Shown: positions 9,027-19,382 of the stretch, one piece after another | How the letters are laid out: each line of letters opens with the position of its first letter | Numbering within the stretch: position 1 is the first letter of the stretch | From: Funneliformis mosseae | Lineage: Eukaryota > Glomeromycota > Glomeromycetes > Glomerales > Glomeraceae | Assembly (NCBI GenBank): GCA_910592005.1 | Contig: CAJVPP010000682.1 | Coordinates: 1-27,772, forward strand | Direction of reading: 5' to 3' | Length of the DNA: 27,772 nt | Position numbers and translations under genes: made by a program | Notes under the pieces: model-generated | Databases searched by the model: none | Told to the model about the DNA's origin: nothing | Seen by the model: the letters and a program-made list of their open reading frames with translations, nothing else

Positions 9027-10380
9027 ATGTCAACCAAAAGAAAGAGGGTTAATATTACTGCTGCACAAAAACGTGAACTTTGTGAGAAAAAAGAAAAAGA
9101 TCCGAACATTTCTAATACTAAGCTTGCACAACAATATGATATTGGGAAGTCAACGGTTACAGATATATTAAATGAAAAGGAGCGTTGGCTTGCAGTTTTT
9201 GAGGGACAAGGAAGTGTTAAGAAGTTTTGTGATCCAAAGTGGCCTCAACTTAAAGATGCACTTGGTCTTTGGGTTGACAACGCATTTAACACGAAACAAG
9301 ATATCAATGGTAATATATTGAAAATGAAAATGAAGGCAAATTATTTTGCCAGACAATTATCTATAGAAGACTTTAATTCTTCAGAAGTATGGTTAGGTGG
9401 CTTTAAAAAATGACATGGCTTGCATCAGTATAAAAAGCAAGGTGAGGCTGGAAGTGTACCATCGGCTGAGTCTATAGAAAGAGACCGTCTTATTCTACAA
9501 CAGCTTCTTGCATCTTACAATCCTGACGATATCTAGAAATGGAGATGAGACTGAACTTTTTTGAAAAATAGAACCTTATAGGATTCTAGCGCGTGGACCT
9601 ATTTCAGAACACAAAAAAAGAAAAATTAGAGTTACAATATTTTGTGCAGTCAATGCATCTGGAACTGAAAAGATGAACCTTACATTTATCCATAAATACA
9701 AAACCCCTCGTGCAATGAAAAATATTAATATTAGAAATCTTCTGGTATACTATTTTTGGAATAAAAAGTCATGGATGCAATTAGCATCTTCAATGATATT
9801 CTTATTAAGCTCAATGAAATAATAAAAAAAAAAAAAATAGAGAAATTATTTTTTAGTTAATAACGCTTCTATACACCTTATTTTAGATGAGACTCAAGAG
9901 AAATTAGATAGTATAGTTGTAAAATTTCTTCTACCAAATACCACAACTAAGCTTCAGCCATGTGATGCAGATATTATTCATTCATTCAAGTGTCACTATA
10001 AATGCCTTTTATTCAAATCAGATTTATATATACAATAATCTGCAAAATAGCATTGTAGAAGAAATTTCTAATTATACTATTTATGATGCTTTGTTAAATG
10101 CAGCTGAAGCATGGTTGATGGTTTTATTCCAAACAATTTTAAATTGTTAAAAAAAGATGGTATTCTTTTACCAAATGATAAAAATTATGAGGATTTTAAT
10201 TCTAATAGGTATGTTATCATATATAAATATGAATTTTACCTTAATACACGAAATTTCTTATATAATTATATTTTTTAGTTTTGATACAGAGGTTGATGAA
10301 CTTAATATTTTAATTTCTCAACTTCCAAAAAGTGATTTAAATGCATATAAGTTTATTCATATTGAAAATAGGATTCTGAA
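9027..10380 (+). pseudogene. Tigger/pogo (CENP-B-like) transposase, decayed, 3' end lost
   Basis: Residues 1-55 of the frame from 9027 form the CENP-B/Psq-type helix-turn-helix (ITAAQKRELCEKK ... STVTDILNEK). A Tc5-type DNA-binding domain follows to SEVWLGGFKK, where TGA at 9411 replaces an Arg (CGA) codon. The catalytic DDE domain is found in shifted frames: NGDETELF with the first Asp at 9544, VTIFCAVNASGTEKM near 9630, then VNNASIH with the second Asp changed to Asn (9859), and LPNTTTKLQPCDADII at about 9930-9975. A GT-AG intron (10209-10278, gtatgt ... ttttag) splices in frame into the C-terminal tail (EVDELNILISQLP). The protein would cut and paste its own DNA at TA sites. It is dead through stops, frameshifts and the lost Asp. 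Confidence 0.85.
10209..10278 (+). other. Intron of Tigger 1 transposase
   Basis: The 70-nt stretch starts GTATGT and ends TTTTTTAG. Joining its flanks gives a continuous frame from PNDKNYEDFNSN into SFDTEVDELN, as expected for the acidic C-terminus of this family. It shows the intron size usual in this genome. Confidence 0.7.
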
Positions 10381-10394
10381 AACCTCTGTAATGG

Positions 10395-13300
10395 GTCATT
10401 ACAAAGAATATCTGAATTGCATCCTTCCTATGATTTGCTTCAGTATGTACTACTATTTCCAAGAGGTGATAATAGATGGCATCTGGATATTCTGCTTATG
10501 GAAAATAAACAAAGATCGATAGTGACTCCTATGCAATACTATTCTATAAGTTATAGATTAGACATGGAAGTTGATTACATACTGCAAGTCGTTTGTATCA
10601 CAGTATATTATGGATCAGTATTCAAAAATTAAGCAACATCATCTGAATTATCTCAAATTAAATCAATTAACCCTTCGCTCAAAATTGTACAAAAGGTTAC
10701 TAATGCCATAAATCATGGTAATACCAGTTTCAGTATTAGCCGTCAGATAATTCTCCCTTTTTCATTTATTAGTGATCTATGACAAATGTACCAATTGTAT
10801 CAGAATAATATGGGTATCATGTTCTACTTTAGAAAACCTGATCTTTTTATCACCTTCATATGTAATCCCAAGTGGTAAGAGATTACGAGAATTGTTATCA
10901 CATCAATCTGCTGTGGATAGACCAGATTTTACAGCATGTATTTTTTATATAAAATTACAAGAATTGTTGAAGAATTTATATAAAAAACAATACCTTGATA
11001 AAGTTTTCATGTTTGTTTATATAATAGAATTTCAAAAACATGGTTTACCATATGCATATATTCTCCTGATTCTTTCGTAAGAATCAAAATTTTATACTGT
11101 AAATGATTATTATTCAATAGTTTCTGCTAAAATTCCTGATCTTAATATTCACCTTCTTGCTTATAAAATTGTCATATTGCTGAATCCTTCAACATCCTAT
11201 ATGAAGTATGGAGTATATCAAAAGTATTATCCAAAATCTTTTCAATTCACCACTCAGAAAATAGTAACGGATATCTTATTTACTGAAGGCATGACAATGG
11301 TTTTTTTGTTAAGCTTAAAAATGGCGTTCATATAGATAACTGTTAGATAATTCCTCATAACATTAAATTGCTAGAAAAATTTGATGCACATATCAACGTT
11401 AAAATATGTAATTCAATTTTGACCATTAAATATCTCTATAAATACATATACAAAGAATATAATCGAGCTACTATTGCATTTTTGAGGCTTAACAATAGTA
11501 ATGAACTACAATTCTATAAAGCTAAACCTATTGATAAAATAAAGATGTATCTTGATATAAGATATGTTTTAACTTTGAAAACAGTCTGACGAATTTTTCA
11601 TTATAGGATATATAGTCATTTTCCAAATATTCAAAGGTTCACTATTCACCTTCCTGAAAGGCAGCTTATTACATTCTAAAATGATGAGAATTTACAGCAA
11701 GTTTTGGATCACGCTAATTCTCATGTAACTACCTCAGTTGCTTAGTTTCAAGAAAATGCTGATAATCCTAATACTTATAATTATAGTTATGTTAACTTCC
11801 TACTTTATTATACTGGAATCCTTCTCTTTATAAGTGGAATTCTCGAAAGACTGATATATTTGCAATTGGAAAACTGTATATAGTACAACCTTTAAAAGGT
11901 GAACATTATTATTTACGAATTTTGCTATCTCATATAAAAGATGCTTTCAGTTTTGACGATTTGAAGACTGTTGATGATCATATATATGAAGTTTTAAGGA
12001 AGCATGTATTTGCTTAGACCTTTTTCAAGATGATGCTGAGTGGGATGCCTGGTTAAGAGAAGCAAATTGTGTAAAGATGGGTCAATAATTATGTTTCCTT
12101 TTTGCAACTATTCTCAACTTTTATCAGCTTGCTGCTCCTGAAGTACTGTAGAACAAGCATATAACTGCTCTATATGAAGATATTTTATACCAAAACTGTA
12201 ATCTTTGTAGTAATATAAATAATACAATAGAACAGAAAGATTTAAAATAATTAGAATCTTACTTGCAATTGAATGAAAAAACTTTGAAGGATTTTCCTAA
12301 TATGCCTCTTTTTTTTGAAAACCTCTGGATTTATTAATGGTCCTGATGGATTAAATCAACTGATTTAAGAAGAAATGTTTTATGATGTTACAAAATTGCA
12401 AAGTGAATTGCATCAGAAAGTTCCTTTGCTGAATAAAGACCAGTGTATTATTTATGATACTGTTTTGTCTTCTATTGATAGTACATATAACTGTTTCTTT
12501 GTTGATAGTCCTGATAGTACTGGCAAGACTTTTTTATATAATACCTTACTAGCTACTATTAGATCACATGATGATATTGCTTTAGCTATAGTTTTTTCAG
12601 GTATTTTGCATTTTTAATTAATAGTGGAAGAACAGCTTATTCTCAGTTTAGAATTCCTCTAAAATTAAATAAACTTTCAACCTGTAATATTTCTCGCAAA
12701 AATAAAGAAGCTAAATTAATTAATGTAGCAAAACTTTTTACATAAGATGAGGCTCCCATGTTACATAAGTTTGCTTTTGAAGCTATGGATAGGACTTTTT
12801 ATAATATTACCTGTATTGATAAGCCAATTAGTAAAAAAATTTTGTATTTAGAGATAATTTTTGATAGGTTCTACCGGTTATATTACATTCTTTTTATACA
12901 GATATTATCTCTTTAAGCTTAATTCGCTCTTTTTTATGGAAATACTTAAGAGTGATAAAATTGACTATTAATATAAGACTTAATCAAGCTCATAATCCAC
13001 AGGATACCATTAAGTAAAAGAAATTTGCTAAATTCCTTATGGATATCAGATATAAAAATAGTATAAACCTGCCTTTAGATTTAGCAATAACTGAAGGAGG
13101 TTTACTGACACTTATTAACTTTATTTATTCACGCTTGACTGAGAATTATAAGAATGTGATTATATAATTGGTAAAGCTATCTTGATCTCTAAAAATATTG
13201 ATATTGAAAAGATTTCTAATCTGATGTTAGATCAATTACCTGATAATTTTACTATTTACTCTAGTGCTAACTCTGTGGATTTATCTGAAGATGACGATAC

Positions 13301-13770
13301 ATTCCAACCTCAAGTATACTCATTTGAAATTTTTAAGATCCTTAAAAATTCCATTTCTTCCTCCCAGTAAACTAAAGTTGAAGGTGAAAGCTCTGATTAT
13401 ACTATTAAAAAACTTGGCTCTATCTCAAGGTCTATATAATGAAACTAAGCTGATTTGTCATACTCTTCAAAATAAAGTAATTGACGTTAAAATTATCACT
13501 GGCTCTCATATTAAAAGTCATATTTTTATCCCTCTAATGACACTAAATTCTTCTAATAATAACTTACCTTTATTCTAAATTATCGTCAGTTTCTAATCTG
13601 TATGATTTTTTCTGACTATTAACAAATCTTAGGTTCAAACCTTAAATCGTGTTAAACTTTATTTATTGCAACCTTTTTTCTCTCATGATCAACTATATGT
13701 TACTTTGTCGAGAATTACTTCTTATCAGAACATTAAAGTTCTTATAAGTAATGATTATAAAAATTTTCAG
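10395..13770 (+). pseudogene. Helitron Rep/helicase, 5'-truncated and decayed
   Basis: The copy starts abruptly at LQRISELHPSYDLLQYV, inside the Helitron-like N domain, directly after Tigger sequence. Recognisable blocks follow in changing frames: FICNPKW (10855-10875), EFQKHGLPYAYILL (about 11030-11070), the long central region, then a PIF1-type helicase with Walker A (12504-12530), Walker B DEAPM (12746-12760), SGRTAYS, TINKS-stop-VQTL (13617-13640) and a YVTLSR block (about 13696). The rolling-circle HUH motif should read His-x-His but is Tyr-x-Tyr (11051-11059). Walker A has Ser/Asp in place of three Gly. TAG replaces the Gln of the last helicase motif at 13630. The element would have moved by rolling-circle replication; this copy cannot. 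The upstream zinc-finger part is absent. Confidence 0.85.
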
Positions 13771-14152
13771 AACTGATAGACAAGAAATGTGATAAGGAAA
13801 TTTTTGCATAATTCTTTTTACGAAAAAATTCAATAAATATTTTATTTGTAAAGAGAGAATATATGTATACATTATAAAAAAAAGTAATAAACTATTTTTT
13901 TTAACAAGATTTATATAACTTTAATATTATTTGTTACATCATCTGTGACTTGATCTAATGCAAAGCAGCAGGTTACAACTAGTAGATAATTAAAATAAAA
14001 TGTTAATTTTTATTAATTATAATACAAAATGTTTTACTATTTAAAACATGATTGTTCAGTCTCAAATTAGTCAATCAACTAGTCAGTTAAAATCAGTCAG
14101 AATTAGTCAGTCAACTGGTTGATCAGAAACCTTTAACTAACTAATATCAGTT
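13771..14152. other. Non-coding tail after the Helitron, with a short degenerate tandem repeat
   Basis: This is AT-rich sequence without coding signal. Near 14064-14125 two copies of an AATTAGTCA-x-TCAACT unit lie about 37 bp apart, and one contains the palindrome TCAACTGGTTGA. This probably belongs to the Helitron 3' end. Confidence 0.4.
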
Positions 14153-14176
14153 ACAGTTATGAATGGTTATAACTGT
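14153..14176 (+). repeat. Possible Helitron 3'-terminal hairpin
   Basis: A perfect 8-bp stem (ACAGTTAT / ATAACTGT) flanks an 8-nt loop. It sits between the Helitron tail and the point where IS607 TnpA coding sequence resumes. Helitrons end with a short hairpin a few bases before CTRR. No clean CTRR follows here, so the assignment rests on position. Confidence 0.3.
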
Positions 14177-14390
14177 GATCATTAACATTCCTATTCACTA
14201 TGATTGATTATACAGATTTGCTATGAACTTCTCAAGTATTTGTTCTTACTCAACTTTATAAAACTTGTAATTCTCTTTGATAATTCAATAACTGATGAAC
14301 ATGAGCTATCTAATGATATTCTTGCTATTAACATTATCTTTATCTGCAGATTGCAAAAAAGAAGAGCAGCTAAAAAAAGAAAGTATTAAT
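14177..14390 (+). pseudogene. tnpA: IS607-type serine recombinase TnpA, C-terminal fragment
   Basis: The frame reads HYD-stop-LYRF (the TGA looks like a decayed CGA Arg of the family's DRL-x-RF motif), then after a one-base shift YELLKYLFLLNFIKLVIL, LFDNSITDEHELSNDILAI and CRLQKRRAAKKRK. This is the C-terminal half of the TnpA resolvase domain, where LxVL...E-x-ELxxDLLxI is typical, and its basic tail. Together with 8617-8757 it makes one recombinase whose central 80 or so residues, including the catalytic Ser, are missing, and into which the Tigger-Helitron block is inserted. The nuclease gene follows immediately, as in IS607 elements. Confidence 0.7.
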
Positions 14391-14399
14391 ATTGAGAAA

Positions 14400-15570
14400 A
14401 AATAAAAGAAGAAAAAGTACAAAAATGTAAACAGAATTTTAAAAGTAAAATTATATCTAAAACTTATACAGAAGTGTATAATAAAGCAATAGATAAACTG
14501 ATAAGATTGACCTATAATATAATCATTAACTATCTGCAGAATAGATAGTTTTTGATTGTACAAGTAGATTAAAATAGAAATAAATGTAAGAAGATGATAA
14601 ACTTTTCAAAAATAAAATTTCTGATAAAAGATCATATATTTAAAAATGAGAAGTAAAAACTTATAATGATATATATAAATAACTTAATTGACAAAGCTGA
14701 ATATATTGCCATTAAAAATTTCAATTCAAATAATAAATTAGGTTAAAATTCAAGATCATGAAAAACTTAAAACACATTATTACCATATGGGATGAATGCT
14801 GAGAAAAGAGACCAAATCAAAAATTTTTTTAAAAAATTATTCTTAAATAAAATTAAATCTAATCATCTTATTTGATCTAGAACTTTCATTATTTAGAAAA
14901 ATAATTTTTTGATGATTTGACAAAATTTCTCAAAAAAATAATTGAATAAATTTATACATCATACTTATTCAAAGATTCTGATTCTATGAGTATACTAAAG
15001 AAGAAACTATATAATCTTATGAAAGATAAAAAGTTAAAAGAAATATATGAGAGATTTATTGCTATTGGTCCAAAAGTTAAAACACATTTGTGATATACTT
15101 ACCCACAAAAGGAATCATAATAATTGGTAAAAATGATATGCAGAGATTAATAAAATTTGCTTATATGTAGACAAATTAAGTTCAATAAGGAATAAGCTTA
15201 AGAGCTCAATATTTATGAGAAGAAATAGAAAAAAGGCTAAGAGAATTGATAAAGTAATTTCAAGAATTTTTATAAAAATTAAATAGATTTATTCAAAAAT
15301 TATATAGAGTATATTAACAAAATCACATTACACATTTTGACAATTACTAAAATAAAAAACTGATGAGATTAATATGAAAATAATTATACAAATGAAGTAT
15401 ATATTTCAAAAACATGTTTTACATATGAAAACATACAGAATATAGAAAGAAGAAAAGTTTACAAATGTAAGGAATGCTATGTGATTATAGATAAAAATGC
15501 AAATGAGTTTAGAGAATATTCTTTTATGTATTACTTGATGAAGCCATATGCATGCATATATAGAAGTTGG
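14400..15570 (+). pseudogene. TnpB / Fanzor2-type RNA-guided nuclease of the IS607-like element, decayed
   Basis: The first 600 bp are heavily decayed; only FKNEK ... INNLIDKAEYIAIKNF resembles the family's N-terminal part. The RuvC-like half is clear. IAIGPKVKTH (15058-15087) stands where the family has A-x-D-P-G-V. It is followed by GKNDMQRLIKFAY (15126-15164), then VDKLSSIRNKLKSS, MRRNRKKAKRIDKVISRIF (15167-15284), and a C-terminal zinc ribbon. In the ribbon, TCFTY (15412-15426) has the second Cys changed to Tyr, CKEC is at 15466-15477, and IDKNANE (15487-15507) replaces D-R-D-x-N-G. The first catalytic Asp is Gly and a later one is Asn, so it would be inactive. Fanzor2/TnpB proteins cut DNA under guidance of an RNA encoded at the element's right end. 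Confidence 0.7.
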
Positions 15571-16560
15571 TAATTATACTTAGTAAACCTAGTATAGATT
15601 ATTAATGATATATTACAATCTATCAAATAATTAAAAAAAAACCAAATTTATAATTCAGTTTCTTAATCAGAAAATATATCTGATATTTAAAATATAAAAT
15701 TCTGTAACAATACAAATTTATCATAATATATCTTTCTTTAATTTTACATGTTTAATTAATAGTTAGAATTAAATATCAAAAAAATATAATAGAGTTAAGA
15801 AACTTCAAAATGATATATCAAGTGACCTTTATAATAAAATAGATAAAAATTAAAAAAATTGTAATATTAAGAGATAAAAAATCAACTAATTAAATGAAGG
15901 CATAAAGGAAAAAACAATTAATCAGAAATCACATAATAATAGGTAAATAATTAACTAGAATAGTGTAATAAAATACAAATCATCTGATATTACCAATAGG
16001 AAATACAGTTATATAGAATATAATATAACTTGAAAGTAACACAAAATCTTGTGATTTAACTATAAGAAAGTATAATAACTAGATTATAATACAATAACTG
16101 AAATATAATATGATAACTTTAATATTATATAATAATCAGAAAGTGATATGATAACTAAAATGTTATACAATAATCAGAAGGAAATACAATAGTTAAATTG
16201 TAATACAGATTAAATTATAAGACTTAGAATCATAAATGCTAAGTCATTAAAGAAAAAATATAAATAAGACTCTGAGATTAAGAAGAAAAAAAAGAAGAAA
16301 ATTAAAGAATATACATAAATATTACACAAAGATTCAAATGAAAGGAATTAATAAACTGTGATTAAGAAATACTTTTGTAATATATATTATTAAAAAGGAA
16401 ATTAGTAAAAATAATGAGAGAGGATAAAAATATACTTAAACATAGAAGAAAAGAAGGAATTATTATAAGAATTGAAGGAATAAGTGAAAATAAAATAATA
16501 ATTAATAAAATTAAAAAAATATTTAAAAATAGAAAATAATGATATCATAAGAATACTATG
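15571..16560. other. Very AT-rich remnant sequence after the IS607 element
   Basis: No product is recognised. Parts read as Lys/Asn/Gln-rich frames broken mainly by TAA and TAG (for example about 15780-16010 and 16240-16550), so they may be decayed coding DNA. The right end of the IS607-like element, where a guide RNA would be encoded, should lie just after 15570, but I cannot delimit it. At 16110-16190 an imperfect 38-bp unit (ATGATAACT ... ATAATCAGAA) occurs twice in tandem. Confidence 0.35.
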
Positions 16561-16594
16561 ATAGGTAAAATTTTAGATATATTTAATTAGTAGA

Positions 16595-16805
16595 ATATGA
16601 AGTCAATTTTATTGCCATATAGATTTTTTATGAAGATTATTTTGTCCATTTTATTGCTGTCAATTAATTATACAAATTCTTAAATGACAATTTTATTGTT
16701 CTTGATAGTTATGTAGATTATAGATATTCATTTAGTTGCCTACAGATCTGGTAATTTTATTGACACAACAACTTTATTGTCTAGCAAAATAATAACTTTA
16801 TTTCC
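16595..16805. repeat. Cluster of CAATTTTATTG mini-palindromes
   Basis: Six copies of a small hairpin of the type (G/A)(A/T)CAATTTTATTG(T/C)C occur near 16602, 16644, 16686, 16750, 16768 and 16789; one is GACAATTTTATTGTTC. They resemble the AACGATTTTATCGTT hairpins of the foldback element at 23655-24499 after CG-to-CA/TG decay, so this may be an older relative of that element. Confidence 0.35.
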
Positions 16806-17340
16806 TTCAATATATTTAGTTTAGTTTATTTATTATTTATCCAACATATATAAATATCTTTGTATTTTTTTTGAGTCTTAGCATTAATGAGATATTAATC
16901 TTTTAGATACTAAACTTATATATTATATTAATAAAGAAGTATAATTAACTAAATATAAAACTTATCCTTCATAACCCTTTAAAACTGTTATAAATTAATT
17001 GTAATCCTTTATATTCATGTTATGCATTTAATTATTATTAGTAAACTTCTCATATAATATTGTATTAATTTGCTATATTGACTTAGAGTCTTTGAAGCAT
17101 AATCTCTGAAATATCTTTAAGTTACCTTTGTATTTATTTTGTGTTTATCTTAAGTGACTTTATATTGAGAATAATTTTTGACGTTATTGTGAATCCTTAC
17201 TTGTGTTTTCTTGAATAATTGTCTTAGTTTTATTTACTCTTTTAAGATTTTATTAAAGCTACAAACTATTATAACATTTTGGTACTCCTTATAAGTAATG
17301 GAAATATTAATTTAGTATAATTTACATGAGTATTTAAAAA
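16806..17340. other. AT-rich intergenic, no gene seen
   Basis: I find no coding, RNA or repeat structure that can be defended. A TATATAAATA box-like string at about 16851 has no gene attached to it. Confidence 0.4.
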
Positions 17341-17344
17341 CTAT

Positions 17345-18062
17345 TAAGATTAGAAAAGAATATCAATAATATAATCAATCACTTAGAAGAAATTGACATT
17401 GAAATCTTTGTAATAACCAGAGAACTGCAATAACAAATTAATACTCTCACTGAACTCATTAGTTATATCTATATCTATTCTGATGTTAGAGGAGAAATTA
17501 GAGGTCTAGTTATTAATAAGAGAAGTAAATTACTACTTGACGTAATCTATTTAGTCAAATAGGAAGTCAAGAAAGGATTAAAAGCTCTTAACAATCACCT
17601 ATTTGACCAATACAGAAACAGAAATAATTTATTAGAAATTAGAAGAGACTTATTGGATCATCTTAGAGATTTTTACTAGTACATGAATTGTGATTTATAT
17701 TGAAAATAAGAAAACAATACTCAGATGACTATTTTAAATATTTAGGACTGACACATCTCATAAAATCATTTGATAAGTCCTGTAAAATCTGTCATCAATC
17801 TCCTGGAAATCTAAGCATTCAATTTCAAGATTCTATCAGTGAATTTGTCAACAATATTATCTGTACTCATACTTATTTTTAAATGAATAATATTTTGATA
17901 AAATAGGATAATACTTTGACATTAATAATTCTCATAGTCTTGACACAAAACAAGTAGCAAAAGCAGCAATATCTCTAGTATTTAATTTAGAATTTACAAG
18001 ACATTTTGAACCTGAAGTAATATATCAATACACTCTTATTATCTCATGTAATAAATTACAAC
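17345..18062 (+). pseudogene. Decayed coding region, unrecognised; probably 5' part of the DDE element
   Basis: From 17345 a long helical frame (IINHLEEIDIEIFVITREL ... RRDLLDHLRDFY) is interrupted only by TAA and TAG at positions that would suit Gln, for example near 17430, 17560 and 17677. After a shift, 17700-17882 reads a 60-residue segment with a CKICHQSPGNL motif that could be half of a zinc-binding site. A third stretch reads DTKQVAKAAISLVFNLEF near 17940-18010. I do not recognise the protein. Its position and same strand suggest it belongs with the DDE-type transposase that follows at 18379. Confidence 0.4.
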
Positions 18063-18370
18063 AAATCCATTAATTATTTTATTTTTAGTAAAATCAATCA
18101 CAAAAAAATATTAATTTGTTAAATAATGTATAATTTCATTGTAAAAATCTTATAATTTTCAATGTAATAAAAAATTTTTTTTTTTATTATTTTTATATAT
18201 TATTAATTAACAATTCCTTATATATCATTTTTTAAAAAAATGCTAAAAAAAATTTCTTATAAAATATAAGAAAATGTGATATGAAATTTCAAAAAATGTA
18301 TACAAAACTTATTTATAATAATAAAAAAATGTATGCAAATTTTTTATAGAGTATTACCTCTCACATCAAA
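18063..18370. other. AT-rich spacer inside the probable DDE element
   Basis: This stretch of extreme AT content, with poly-T and poly-A runs, may be a decayed intron or spacer. No gene is seen. Confidence 0.35.
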
Positions 18371-18378
18371 TGCATAAA

Positions 18379-19377
18379 GTGTACTTAAATGCTCAATTTA
18401 AAGTAGCATTATCTGAGCTTGATTCAAATGATGCATTTTTTATTAAAGATTATAAAATGCATGTATTGCTTCAACCTGTATGTGAAATAAAATAGTATTT
18501 CTTTAGAAAGCGAAGTTAGGCACTGCATACAATTTTGGTTTTTACTAAAAAATGTAAAAATGAATTAGATGTTAGAACATATAATTATTGGTCTATAAAT
18601 ATAAAACAAGATGTATATTTCTTAGCATTAGTATTTGAAGCTGTATTTGAAACAATAGAAAACAAACCAAAATAGATCAGAATAATGACTGACATTAGCC
18701 ATCACTATCACAATTTTAAATTTATGGCTATAGTAAGACATTAGCATAAATGATATAATATTGAGTTTTGTAGCTGGTTGTTTTTGAAACCTGGAGAAGC
18801 AAAAATAACAATAAATTCATATTATATTACTGAGTATTTTCGTGATATCTTTTATATGAAAATATGTTTTCTAACTTGTTACTTTTATTTTAAGATAACA
18901 CATGCAATTAAATGATACTTATGAGTTAGATTTGATTTAGAAATAGGAAATAAATTTGTTGAGGCAGCTAAAAGTTTATCTGAAACTTTATTGGCAAACA
19001 TAGAACTAGATTATGATAATAATTTCATTGAAAAAACAGAAATTAGTAAAATAAAAAAGCAAAAATCAAAAAAAGCTAAAATCAAAACAATCAAAGGAAT
19101 TTCAAAACTATACTATTAGAAGTGGCTAGTAAAGAATGAATATAGTAGATATATTCATGTACGTTTATTACTTCATATTAAAAAATGGAGTAATTTTACT
19201 TTAACATATATAGCAAATCTTTTGAATATTCCACTTCATCATCCCTAGTCAAATATATTAGAATACACGATTCCTCAATTAACATTGATAATTCTAATAG
19301 ATATAAGTTAGATAAATATTAATATTATCAGCTGAATAAATTCTTGTGTCAAAATCTGAAATTAATGTTATATTTTT
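18379..19377 (+). pseudogene. DDE-type transposase of an unclassified family, decayed
   Basis: One frame from 18379 carries IKDYKMHVLLQP (first Asp 18448), LHTILVFTKK, DVRTYNYWSINIKQD, IRIMTDISHHYHN (second Asp 18691) and FLKPGEAKITI (Glu 18796). The spacing is D-80-D-34-E, as in integrase-like DDE enzymes. In-frame stops fall where close relatives, as I recall them, have Trp or Gln: near 18492, 18507, 18673, 18741 and 18750. A probable intron of about 60 nt ends at 18894 (tttaag), after which HAIK ... VRFDLEIG and KKQKSKKAKIKTIKGISKL continue. I recall relatives in arbuscular mycorrhizal fungi but cannot name the superfamily. The copy is dead by multiple stops. Confidence 0.6.
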
Positions 19378-19382
19378 TTAGC

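Noticed and set aside
13615..13650. tRNA-like GGTTCAAACC string
   Set aside because: It lies inside the Helitron helicase coding remnant and no cloverleaf can be drawn around it.
14306..14563. Minus-strand 85-codon Phe/Tyr/Ser-rich frame
   Set aside because: It is opposite the TnpA/TnpB coding remnant and is a by-product of Lys-rich plus-strand sequence.
16840..16870. TATA-box-like TATATAAATA as a promoter
   Set aside because: No gene or LTR structure follows. Such strings are frequent by chance at this AT content.
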